A DNA stretch of 64,000 nucleotides. Origin: Leishmania mexicana MHOM/GT/2001/U1103. Taxonomy: Eukaryota > Euglenozoa > Kinetoplastea > Trypanosomatida > Trypanosomatidae. Every line of letters starts with the position of its first letter. Within the stretch, counting starts at the first letter, position 1. The notes beneath the pieces are model-generated. The model searched no databases and was not told the DNA's origin. It saw nothing but the letters and a program-made list of their open reading frames with translations. The position numbers were made by a program, and so were the translations under genes. The stretch covers positions 1-64,000 of the forward strand of contig NC_018336.1 of NCBI RefSeq assembly GCF_000234665.1, given 5' to 3'. This document shows positions 41,763-50,897 of this stretch, piece after piece.

Positions 41763-42604
41763 CTAGACGCAGGCGCGAGTGATATCCCGCTGCACTGGAA
41801 AGGCATCAACTTCAGGAGTCGCGTTGTTGACTGACAACACGGCAAACAAGTCTGTTGCGTAGTTGTCGCGGCTCCCCAAGAAGAACGGACGGCTGTGTGG
41901 CACACTCCGCGTGTCGCTGTCGGACTTGAAAGACGGTAGAGCACACAACGCCGCCGAGAGGCGCACCGGCAATCGGCAATCCTCCAGTAAGAAGGCAGTG
42001 TAGTGCTGCAACATCGCATATAAAGTTGCGAGCCCAAAATCGGAGCCAGGCACAGTCGCGTCCTCGCCCGCAACGGACTGCGGCATTAACTCCAGGTGAA
42101 CTACGTAGAACAACAACAGAGAGACGATGCGCCCAGTGGCAAAGAGCGTCCCAGATACCTCGCGCGTCGACAGACCATTGTGCGCAATGCTGTCGCCCAG
42201 GGTCTGCTCTTTGCTCCGTAGAGAAAACGAAGTCGTGCCGAGTCACTGTGCATGATGTCAAGCAGGCTGGGAAGCCACAACCGCATGAAAGCCCGATCCT
42301 GCCGTTGGTAGGCCTCCTTCTGCAATGACCGCTGTGGAAACACGTCAGTGCCGCGCTCAGTCGCCTTCTTTCGAGTGTCGGCGGTGTGAACAGTGCTGGC
42401 GAGGTCGCGCGGTAAAGAGGGAAAGCGACACAGTGGAAAGTACGACCCCCCTGGAAATCGTCGGAGCCATGTCGTTGCCCTGTCATACCAACGTGTAGCC
42501 TCGCCGGCAGTGAGGCAGAGCCTGTGTTGCAGAGGTGCTAACGGGTAGGGGGACAAGAAATCGCTTGGCTGCAGCACGCCGGCGTCAGCAATGCGCCGAC
42601 CCAG
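41763..42604 (-). pseudogene. Decayed, 5'-truncated unknown gene with a frameshift
   Basis: The upstream part reads well in the frame 42604-42210 (for example RQDRAFMRLWLPSLLDIMHS), then degrades into Arg/Cys-rich sequence. The reading continues sensibly in the frame that ends at 41763, with a hydrophobic stretch (RIVSLLLFYVVHLELM) and then YAMLQHYTAFLLEDCRLPVR. The change of frame lies near 42205-42215. There is no ATG at the 5' end; an in-frame stop sits at 42605, followed by C-rich sequence and repeat C. This looks like a gene broken at its 5' end and by a small indel. It may be part of the same ancestral gene as 40835-41433. Family unknown. Confidence 0.65.
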
Positions 42605-42753
42605 TCACCTCAGCACGACCTCCCTCTCGAGCTGCGCCCACTCCCCCCCCCGCTCCGAAGGTCGCTCCGACGCAACGCCGCCCAGGGCCTGGCCACCGAC
42701 ATCCGCAGTGATACGCCGCAGCCGACCTGCCTAGGCGGCAGGCGCTTGACCTT
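42605..42753. other. C-rich junction between decayed gene and repeat C
   Basis: A short stretch with a long C-run (about 42637-42650) separates the truncated gene from repeat C. It probably marks the point where repeat C and the old gene were joined. No gene is seen. Confidence 0.4.
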
Positions 42754-43033
42754 GTCACCATCAGCGGTGAGTACAGCATTTCGCAGGCACAGGAGGGGTG
42801 GGGGCTGCGTGGCTCCTCTCCCCTACCCCCGACAGAGCGGGTAGGGGTGTAGTGAGCACTGAGATATCATGCACTGGGGTGTCTTCCCTCCACCCCCTAC
42901 CTGCACCATGAGGTGATGTGTGGTGGTCAGATAGCCCAAAAAGAGAGTGCTGCTCCAGTTTGACTAGAAGGCCGAGAAGTCGTGCTCGCTCACCACGAAT
43001 CCAGCCTCGATCGGCGTAGTCGCAGCGCACCCC
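42754..43033 (+). repeat. Dispersed repeat element C, overlapping gene tail
   Basis: This 280-bp block matches 44943-45224 (element D) with four substitutions and one 2-bp gap. Its left part (42754-42883) is the core shared by A, B and D. Its right part (42884-43033) is the 3' flank and the last 70 coding bases of the gene at 42964-44628. It is antisense to that gene. Confidence 0.9.
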
Positions 43034-44628
43034 ACGAAGTGGCCTCCTTGCGTGGTGCGCCCAGTCCTCGTCATGCGAAGCGACGTGGCATCCTTATCAG
43101 TGCTCGTCGATGAAGAGGCTAATGCCGATCGTGGCAGCCACAGGTGGCGTAGGTGTGCGGTGTTCGGTGTCGGGTATAGGAGTGAGGTGCTCGCCTGCGG
43201 CCCAGGCACAGCGACAAGCTGGGCGAGTGCAGGCTCAAGTCCCAAAGCCGCGACAAGGCTGATGAGTCGGATCAAAAGCCACTCAGCCGCAATGACACTG
43301 CAGATGATGTCGGTCAAGTCAACCTGCATCATCGGCGCCACCAAGAGCTTCTCGGTTCCTGCCGCCGCGTCTCGTGCGCAAACTCGATTCGAGGTCGGCA
43401 ACGATGTCTTCATTGGTGAAGCCCCGTTCATGTCGCGCATCCACTCGGCCACGTACTCCTCGACAACACGTAGCACGTCTGATGTCACGGCCGCGCTTTC
43501 CTCGGCGAGGCTTACCACGACAACAAAAGTGGAAGAGAGCTGTCGCTGACGTTCCATGCGCTCGCTTTGCCGTGCCATGTACCAATGCAGCAACGGTGAA
43601 GTGCATCGAAGTGCCAACTCTTTCATGCAGCCCCACAAAGAGGCGCTCACAGCACTCGCACTCTGCGACACAAGCACTGGTGTAGTAACGTGATTGGGAT
43701 AGACGGCGGCATCGGTGCGGTTGTAGCGCAGCACTGAGCCAAGAGCTGCGAAAATGTGCAATGGGCTTTGCCAAAGTTGGCAACGCTTGCCGTCTCGCAG
43801 GCCTACTCCAAGTCCCAGGAGCGACGTTGCGGGCGGCTGGACTGGGGTAGACGATGACGGCGCTTCAGCGCTCAGCCTCCATCGACGAAAACTCGCTGCG
43901 CTTGGTGCACCATACTGGCGCACGAGAGTGCCGCAATCACTCACGCGACCACCAGCGAGAGCCGCTGCCGGCCCCACGTCAATAACTCCCTCAACGTCGT
44001 GCATGAGCACCATCGCATGCTTGCCATCCACTGAGGCACCCACGCAGTGACGCGTTACAAACCGCTTCCCGTGCCATCGACGCAACTCCACTTCCTGTAC
44101 ATCCCATGCATCGAGAGCTTGCCCATCCACCTCAGTTATGCTACGAAACACGACGCAGCACAACGGTTTCAAGTCAACGGGTGCATCCATCTCTTTACGC
44201 TCCTTCAGCTCTACCCACGCAAACAGAGCAGCCCTTCGCACCTCTGCGGCGAGCCCAGTAATCGCGCCGGCTTCTTCATCTTCTACAAAGGTCACAGTGG
44301 GGAACTCAACCTCCACTTCATCTGCCACATCCAGCCACGCCCGCAGGCCTGCCATGGCACACGAGCGTAAGTTATCCGCCATGTTCACGAGCGCCACGCG
44401 TGGCCGCACAGGCGTTGACACAGGCGCTGCATTCTCGTCCTCTCTGCTCCACAGAGCTTGCGACATGCTCGCCTGCTGGTTGTACATGAGGTTATAGCCA
44501 ATGTAGCCGCCCATGCAGGCGATGCCGACCGCAACGGCAACCTTCTGTCGAAGAGAAGGCTCATCCGAAACAGGGCCATCGCCAACATCCCCGCCGACGT
44601 GCAGGCCATCTAAGGTGGGTTCCTTCAT
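42964..44628 (-). CDS. Membrane-anchored hypothetical protein flanked by direct repeats
   Basis: A 554-residue protein from the ATG at 44628; the frame extends to 44679 only at TTG. Residues about 28-50 (KVAVAVGIACMGGYIGYNLM) form a single N-terminal membrane helix with short charged flanks, so the rest is probably one soluble domain anchored to an organelle. The body alternates helices and strands, with a conserved-looking LVAPMMQVDLTDIICSVIAA near the C-terminus. Family not recognised; an organelle outer-membrane protein, for example a peroxisomal or mitochondrial factor, is possible but unproven. Its last 70 coding bases are duplicated at 45155-45224. A polypyrimidine tract lies upstream (purines 44699-44711). 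Confidence 0.75.
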   Translation of the reverse strand: MKEPTLDGLHVGGDVGDGPVSDEPSLRQKVAVAVGIACMGGYIGYNLMYNQQASMSQALWSREDENAAPVSTPVRPRVALVNMADNLRSCAMAGLRAWLDVADEVEVEFPTVTFVEDEEAGAITGLAAEVRRAALFAWVELKERKEMDAPVDLKPLCCVVFRSITEVDGQALDAWDVQEVELRRWHGKRFVTRHCVGASVDGKHAMVLMHDVEGVIDVGPAAALAGGRVSDCGTLVRQYGAPSAASFRRWRLSAEAPSSSTPVQPPATSLLGLGVGLRDGKRCQLWQSPLHIFAALGSVLRYNRTDAAVYPNHVTTPVLVSQSASAVSASLWGCMKELALRCTSPLLHWYMARQSERMERQRQLSSTFVVVVSLAEESAAVTSDVLRVVEEYVAEWMRDMNGASPMKTSLPTSNRVCARDAAAGTEKLLVAPMMQVDLTDIICSVIAAEWLLIRLISLVAALGLEPALAQLVAVPGPQASTSLLYPTPNTAHLRHLWLPRSALASSSTSTDKDATSLRMTRTGRTTQGGHFVGCAATTPIEAGFVVSEHDFSAF

Positions 44629-44818
44629 CACCGCAACGCCGCAGTGAGGCTGCGATTTGGCTCTATTGTGCGTAGGCAAAGACGACGCCGTTCTGTCGAG
44701 AAAGGGAGGAAGCTCGAAAGTGGGCGTGTACGCCCGAAGAGGCAGTCAAAGCACAACAAAAGGCGACAGTAAAGAGCGGAGAAAAGCGGCGACATTTTCT
44801 TCTTTTGTCAGCCCTAAC

Positions 44819-45224
44819 ACGTGTTCATTCTCTGCAACACAAAATGAGCAAAACTTCACTCGACCCCTGTCATGGCACAGACCCCATCGCGTGGCGCGAA
44901 GCAGTCCTAGACACGCACGCATACAAGCAACGCCCCGACCGAGTCACCACCAGCGGTGAGTACAGCATTTCGCAGGCACAGGAGGGGTGGGGGCTGCTTG
45001 GCTCCTCTCCCCACTACCCCCGACAGAGCGGGTAGGGGTGTAGTGAGCACTGAGATATCATGCACTGGGGTGTCTTCCCTCCACCCCCTACCTGCACCAT
45101 GAGGTGATGTGTGGTGGTCAGGTAGCCCAAAAAGAGAGTGCTGCTCCAGTTTGACTAGAAGGCCGAGAAGTCGTGCTCGCTCACCACGAATCCAGCCTCG
45201 ATCGGCATAGTCGCAGCGCACCCC
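44819..45224 (+). repeat. Dispersed repeat element D with duplicated gene tail
   Basis: The longest member. The core (44819-45074) matches A on the other strand with two substitutions. The part 44943-45224 matches C. Within it, 45155-45224 repeats the last 70 coding bases of the neighbouring gene (42964-44628), including its stop codon, on the minus strand. It lies between that gene and the carboxypeptidase, so the gene is flanked by direct repeats about 2.19 kb apart. Confidence 0.92.
45155..45224 (-). pseudogene. 3'-terminal fragment of the 42964-44628 gene
   Basis: Seventy bases equivalent to the last 22 codons plus the stop of the neighbouring gene, differing at one position I can see (45209, g to a). 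The similarity ends at a ccc run, after which the sequence is unrelated. It has no upstream coding part, so it is a relic of duplication and not a gene. Confidence 0.85.
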
Positions 45225-45863
45225 TCCCTAAAAGGGTCAAGCGTCTTTTCTTTTTCCTTTGGTTCCTGGTATTGGTGCGGCTCCACGGGGTATGCTAATT
45301 GCCACCGGGCACCCGCGTGATTCTCAAGAGGGCGCGAGAGATGACATGAGAGGGAGACCCGGACGGAGTTTCTCTTGTTTCGTTCGTTCTTCTGCTGCGC
45401 TGCTCACCTTCTGCCCTCCCGCGCCAAACGGCGGAGGCGGAGCTGGAAAAGGGCAGCCAACAAAAAAGAAAGAGAAACCACGTCGAAAGGTAAAGAACAG
45501 CGCCCAATAGAATGATAAAAGAGCACGATGGCCCGCATACACGTTTCAACGACTGCCTTGCATCGCATCGCTGTGCACAGTACGCTTGAGCGGCGCACGC
45601 TAGTGAATGAGACAGACAAGAGTATAAGAGAACGGAAGAACAGACGTTCACACTCAGGGAGGGTGGCGCGCTGCAGGGCAGCAGTGCACATGTGAACGCA
45701 CACATGCACGGGGACGCCCATACGCGCAGACAGGCAGGGAAGGAGGGGCGGAGAACGAAGTGCACATTTCACCGGACAAGAAAAAAGCGCTCTCTTGCGT
45801 TCAACCACGCTAAGCAGACAGTACCGCGAGAAGGACGCAGCATGCAACCTTGCAGTCTCTCGC

Positions 45864-48800
45864 CTACGTGAATAGATTCGTAGGAATCTCCTCATCAACA
45901 CTGCTCACGCTACTTCGGCCATCGTCAGAGTCGCCAGCGGCGCTGCCGGAGGAGTTGCAGCCCGACCAGTCTTGGTCGTCGCTACCAGAGCCGACGGGCG
46001 AGGACGCGCTATGTTCGCTAACCTCAGATACGTTCCCGGCATACTGAGCCTCTGCACGCCTCCTCCGCGTGCGTCTCGCGCTCGTCGTAGCGAGCAGCTC
46101 ATCATCCTCCATCTCAGCATCATCGCTGTCCTCCTCCGTAGAGATATCGCTGCCGCTCACAATGCTCTCTTCGTCTTGGCCGTCGTCATCCCTGCCTGCT
46201 GTTCCCCCCTCGCGGCAGTCTGCCATGAACAGGTAGTCCAGTGCCTCCGCTTGGCCCTCCATGGGGACGAGAGATAGCCCGCTACCGGCTTCGTTCGGTG
46301 CCGCCGACGCGCCGGCACGAACCGGAGACCCCACTCGTCGGTCTCCTCGTGTTGCTGCCGCGTATTGTCCCGCCCGCGGAAAAGCCCCACCGGACTCCCT
46401 GGAGGAGGGTGAAAAAGGGTTCTTCGGTGGATCACGGCCACATCCAGCGGCAGCGGTCATACTCCACGACAGTTGCAGCGCCGCTGACTTGAGCACATCA
46501 CTTGGGCCGCTCTTTCGATCGCTGTAGCCGCTGTCCGCCCCCAGCGCCGTAAGCACCGCCCATTGTCGAAAAAGAATTGACAACGCCCGCAGAAAGACGT
46601 CCCCCATGGCACGAAATACGGTGGGACTGTAGTGCACCTCCGCCTTGCCCACGGCCGACACCGGTGCAGCAGCATCATCTTCGTGGGTGCCAGTGCTCAC
46701 TCGCAGCAGCTCAGGAACGCAGACCAGGCCACCCACCATTGTTGCCTCGAAGCCGTAGCTCATGCGCACACCAAACTCGTCATAGAGGACAACACGCGCA
46801 GACCCCTTCTTGTCCTTGGTTACAGCAAAGGAACTCTGCGAGAGGGAGAAGGACGGGAACAGCTGTGATAGCAAGGCAGCAACGACCTTCTCCGGGCCAG
46901 CAGGAGCCGTGCTGGACGCTTTCCGAGTGCGACAGCGTCGACCGCCATCACCTACTCTTCTACCTTTCTGGCGGGAGTGCGTGGCGACGCCTCGTATCGT
47001 GTTCATGGTGCACCCATATACAAGAAAGTTCTTGGCTCGCGAATGACCGTGAAAGTCGGCAAACATCACAACCTGACGCCTCTCCTCGCTCGTCCAGTAT
47101 CGCAGCAACTGCTTCATCGCGTAGAGAGTGGGGTTGAAATCTGCCTTAGGATTCGTGTAGTCTCGATTTAGGTCTGCGCCGGCGAATGAGCAGCGATGAT
47201 TGCCCATGATCACACCGTCAGCATTCAGCATGGGTATCACCTTGAAGACAAAGTTGTCACACAGGTGGGATGCGTAGTCTGCGGCCCCCGCTGGCGGGCA
47301 GAGAAGGGTATCCAGAAGACCCTGCATGACCCAGCTGGCGTTCGTTTCGCCAGGGTGCACACGCGCCACAAGCAGCGCGATGGGGCGACGCCGTATTTCG
47401 TCCGCGGTGTACGGCTCCCCGGTATCTCGGTTACGCAGCGCTGTCACCGTCAGCAGCGGCACCTGCAACCCACCCGGTGTCCAGCACAAGCACTGCGGCA
47501 GCAGCGAGCGTGTTGGGCACGCGTGAGCCTCCCTCGCCAGCCACGCGAGATGCTCTCGCATCTCGGTGTATGTGAACGGGAAGCAGTTGGCAAGGTAAAC
47601 CGTTCCGGCCATCGTTGTTGGCATGGTTACAGAGAAAGTGACGGTGTAGTAGCACTTCTGCTTCAGCGCCCCCGATTCTGCAGATGTGGCGGCGGTAACC
47701 GACGGCGGCGTCGTGGGCGGCGGTGGCGGTGCGGGGGGTGCCGGAACGCGCTTCTTCGCAATCACCGGTGGCGGTGCACGCCCGCCGAAGTGCGAAACCG
47801 GCGAACACGTGTTTACCGACAGTGATGGAGGTCGCGGAGACACGGAGAGTGGGGATGCCGCCGAAGTGCTGGCGGTCTCCCCGGTTTTCGCGAAGTAGTG
47901 CGCGCGCGCAGGACGAACGAACGCGTTGCCAAAGTAAAAGATGCTCTCCCCGGTTCGAGTCCACTTGGGCCGCGGCGCGCTGGGGTCGGAAGGGTTTCCG
48001 CCGTCCGGCACGTGCAACATAAGTGGCTTTTGGCCCTCGTTAAAGGTAGAGTCACCCTTTTCCATATTCAGGATATTGAAGCGGTACGTTTTGCCAGGGG
48101 TGAAGTGGCGCATGCCAAAATTGAACCACTGAGTGTAAGAGTTGGTGGCTGTGTCCCAGGAAAGGACTAAGTCGTACTCGCTGTCGGTCACTTCGACGGC
48201 GCGCTGCAGGTTGCCGCTCTCGTAGTCCGAAAAGAACTCGACTCCGTCAGCGCTCTGCTGAACGGCACCGGCTGCGTCGCCAGCTGCGCTGGGCGACGCG
48301 CTGCTCAGTCGCTCGAACACCACCTTGTGCACATGCGGAGTCGGACCACCATCGCACGCCGCTTCGTCCAAGAGTGTAAGCCGCGCGATGTGGTGGCGCA
48401 GCACCCGAACCCGGTCTTCCTCCGACACATTGATCAGCGGCACGCTGAGATGCGCGTCCTCTGCGGCTGCAGCAACAAAGGAGGAGGTGCCGTTCCAGCT
48501 CGTCGCCGTCGTTGGCGGTGCCGCATCCTTGAACGGCCACAGCAGCTGTGAGCGGTCGAACGCCACCAGCTCCGACACAGGATCAACGTCGCCGCTGCGC
48601 AGCTCTGGCGAGAACACATCTGGGCGGATGTCTACGAGCAGGAGATAATTATCCAAACCCCCGCATCCCGAACGCGCTGCTGTGAGCGAAGAAGAGATGA
48701 TCGAGTCCAACACAGTCTCCGTCGAGCGACCCGCACACTGAGCCAGCGACGCCTGCGTCGACGACAGGCACGCCTGAGAGGCGTCTGTCCTCGTATCGAC

Positions 48801-50897
48801 CGCGCTGTGACCGCTGTTCACGGGTTCCGACAGCTGAGACTTTCCACCTGGGGCCTTGGCAACGTCGAATTGGCGACGCAGGGATACCGGCAAGCGCTCG
48901 TCAACGTAGCATGCGGCGCGGCCTTTCCATGACGGCAGCACCGTGTACCCGTAAATAGAGCACAACTGGAGGTAGAAGTGGTGCCACTGCTGCGACGACT
49001 TCTCAGACAACGCCAAGACGCTCGCCACGACAACCGTCAGCCCGCCAAGGTCCTTTATGTCCGCCAGCACCGCCTCCCTGTCTGCCGCCAGCAATGCGTT
49101 CAGCAGGAGCAGAATAACGTGGACGCACTCTCGCCGGGGTGACATCTGCAACATGTGGTGTGACGGTGGCAACAGGTAGAAGACGATGCCGCGCGGCACG
49201 TGAAAGCGCAATGCAACCTCAGCCGCCATCTGACGAACCTTGTCGAAGTTTGTCAATCGCTGCATCAACGCTACACACCACAGCAACATGAACTCCACCC
49301 GCCGCATAAGCCGCATCACCCACGATGGCACCCAGTGTTCGGCATCGATGGATACCAGCGATCCGGCATCCGGGTGTCGTGTCTTCTCTGACGCATCGTA
49401 CCTTACGCTCATCAGCAGCAGCGGCGCGATTTGTGTCAAAAAAAAAGTGCTCATGGCAATGGCAGTCGCGCAGAGCTCCGTCCCGCGCGCGCCAAGATCG
49501 ACAGCCGACGCGGAGTTCCCAGTGAAGGCGAAAAGCGTGAAGCAGAGGTGGGAAAAGGCCGTGCAGGTCCATTGCGTGCGCGACTGAAAGCGGCGCAGCG
49601 CCGTCAGCGTTTCTTTACGGGTGTGCTTCAACGTGTACTCCTCCAGTGCCGCCGCCGTGGTGATCTGGCAAAGGTCGGACTGCAGTGACGCGTGGTACGT
49701 GGCAAACTCCGCCTCCAGCAGGCGGAACGTTACGGACGCGCAGGCAAACGTGCACTCGAGGCTCTGTGAAAGACGGAAAAGGGTCCACAACTTGACGTTG
49801 AAGGTGCTACCAAGGGTGAAGAGCAGCGCAGCCGCCTCGCACCCGCGGAGAGATGCAACAAAGGCGGCATCGACATCTGCGGGACGCAGCCGGCGCTTCC
49901 CTTCCTGAAGCACCGACGTGCATACACGGATAATGCCAAGCTTCTCGCACAACGCCACCGCCTTACGCTGCTTATCCCCCGACATGTGCCTCAAGACATT
50001 GTAAAGGAAGGTAAGCAGCACGGACCCTACCTGTGGCTCTCGCGTCGCCAAAGAGGATCTGCAGGCGCACACAATGAGGGCAAACGCGTGGGTATTCTTG
50101 TGCAGAAAAACCGTCCACGCCTTCTTCCGCTCCTTTTTGGTCAGAAAGGTGCCAAAGCCGGCAGGGGTAAAGCCAACTCCCCTTTGGGGGTTCCAGGAGT
50201 GACTCCGCGTGTGCTGCAGCTGGACGCCCGCAGCGTCGCGCTTCGGTATCACCGGGTTCACCGGATCCGCCGCGCTGCCACTCTGAAGAGACGAGAACAG
50301 CATGCCCTGCACCATCTCGATATCTTGGACGACTGCCGTGGCGTCCTCAGACAGCCAGGGGATCGACGGCGGCGCAAGACGGTTGTTTCGTCTGTCACGC
50401 GCACCACTGAAACTGCACGCCCCCAACGGCAACTGTGCATCCCTGTCCGAGTCCCGCATACTATTGCAAAGGTGCTTCACGTGCTGGAGTGCCTCGAGTA
50501 TGATGGTGTACGTTGGCTTGTGCACTGTCACTGCTTCGCGCGGCACGCAACTGGACGAGAACGACCGTCGCTCAAATCGAAGAGACGACGACGTGGGCTC
50601 TCCACCCATTGGCGCAGGAAGAGGCGGAACGGGACGCAGATACGGCAGGCGGGTGCGCAGCGCCAGCCTCTTTGTCGCCGATCTCTTCGATACCGATGTT
50701 GCCGGCGGCGAACATTTTTGTGCACCCTTGGCGCTTTTCGACGTAGACGACGAGCGACCACAGCTGACAGGCGGGCGCGGCTGTAGTGCGCATGAGCGCA
50801 ATGGCACAGAGGCGCCGTCGCCAGAGTCACGGTCGCGCACTGAAGTCGACAACGTGCGCTGGTTGGCCTGTCGGCTGCCGTGCGAGCGCAAGCTCAT
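45864..50897 (-). CDS. Cytosolic carboxypeptidase (CCP, M14 family)
   Basis: A 1677-residue protein from the ATG at 50897, the largest gene here. Residues about 890-1000 hold the CCP N-domain (ESGNLQRAVEV, then FNFGMRHFTPGKTYRFNILN). The zinc carboxypeptidase domain follows: HPGETNASWV (about 1178, zinc H and E), NADGV...GADLNRDYTNP (about 1230), FADFHGHS (about 1277, zinc H), and FEATMVGG (about 1379, catalytic E). All catalytic residues are present. CCPs remove glutamates from tubulin and other proteins. The long helical N-terminus (about 850 residues) resembles the CCP1/AGTPBP1 plan. The tail is an acidic Ser/Asp/Glu-rich region with an RRTRRRR patch. Likely cytoskeletal or flagellar. Confidence 0.9.
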   Translation of the reverse strand: MSLRSHGSRQANQRTLSTSVRDRDSGDGASVPLRSCALQPRPPVSCGRSSSTSKSAKGAQKCSPPATSVSKRSATKRLALRTRLPYLRPVPPLPAPMGGEPTSSSLRFERRSFSSSCVPREAVTVHKPTYTIILEALQHVKHLCNSMRDSDRDAQLPLGACSFSGARDRRNNRLAPPSIPWLSEDATAVVQDIEMVQGMLFSSLQSGSAADPVNPVIPKRDAAGVQLQHTRSHSWNPQRGVGFTPAGFGTFLTKKERKKAWTVFLHKNTHAFALIVCACRSSLATREPQVGSVLLTFLYNVLRHMSGDKQRKAVALCEKLGIIRVCTSVLQEGKRRLRPADVDAAFVASLRGCEAAALLFTLGSTFNVKLWTLFRLSQSLECTFACASVTFRLLEAEFATYHASLQSDLCQITTAAALEEYTLKHTRKETLTALRRFQSRTQWTCTAFSHLCFTLFAFTGNSASAVDLGARGTELCATAIAMSTFFLTQIAPLLLMSVRYDASEKTRHPDAGSLVSIDAEHWVPSWVMRLMRRVEFMLLWCVALMQRLTNFDKVRQMAAEVALRFHVPRGIVFYLLPPSHHMLQMSPRRECVHVILLLLNALLAADREAVLADIKDLGGLTVVVASVLALSEKSSQQWHHFYLQLCSIYGYTVLPSWKGRAACYVDERLPVSLRRQFDVAKAPGGKSQLSEPVNSGHSAVDTRTDASQACLSSTQASLAQCAGRSTETVLDSIISSSLTAARSGCGGLDNYLLLVDIRPDVFSPELRSGDVDPVSELVAFDRSQLLWPFKDAAPPTTATSWNGTSSFVAAAAEDAHLSVPLINVSEEDRVRVLRHHIARLTLLDEAACDGGPTPHVHKVVFERLSSASPSAAGDAAGAVQQSADGVEFFSDYESGNLQRAVEVTDSEYDLVLSWDTATNSYTQWFNFGMRHFTPGKTYRFNILNMEKGDSTFNEGQKPLMLHVPDGGNPSDPSAPRPKWTRTGESIFYFGNAFVRPARAHYFAKTGETASTSAASPLSVSPRPPSLSVNTCSPVSHFGGRAPPPVIAKKRVPAPPAPPPPPTTPPSVTAATSAESGALKQKCYYTVTFSVTMPTTMAGTVYLANCFPFTYTEMREHLAWLAREAHACPTRSLLPQCLCWTPGGLQVPLLTVTALRNRDTGEPYTADEIRRRPIALLVARVHPGETNASWVMQGLLDTLLCPPAGAADYASHLCDNFVFKVIPMLNADGVIMGNHRCSFAGADLNRDYTNPKADFNPTLYAMKQLLRYWTSEERRQVVMFADFHGHSRAKNFLVYGCTMNTIRGVATHSRQKGRRVGDGGRRCRTRKASSTAPAGPEKVVAALLSQLFPSFSLSQSSFAVTKDKKGSARVVLYDEFGVRMSYGFEATMVGGLVCVPELLRVSTGTHEDDAAAPVSAVGKAEVHYSPTVFRAMGDVFLRALSILFRQWAVLTALGADSGYSDRKSGPSDVLKSAALQLSWSMTAAAGCGRDPPKNPFSPSSRESGGAFPRAGQYAAATRGDRRVGSPVRAGASAAPNEAGSGLSLVPMEGQAEALDYLFMADCREGGTAGRDDDGQDEESIVSGSDISTEEDSDDAEMEDDELLATTSARRTRRRRAEAQYAGNVSEVSEHSASSPVGSGSDDQDWSGCNSSGSAAGDSDDGRSSVSSVDEEIPTNLFT

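Larger units (their letters stand above)
44629..45863. other. Spacer containing repeat element D
   Basis: Purine run 44699-44711 serves the membrane-anchored gene. Element D covers 44819-45224. The remainder (45225-45863) contains no supported gene; its open frames are low-complexity and lie in pyrimidine-rich DNA. Confidence 0.55.
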
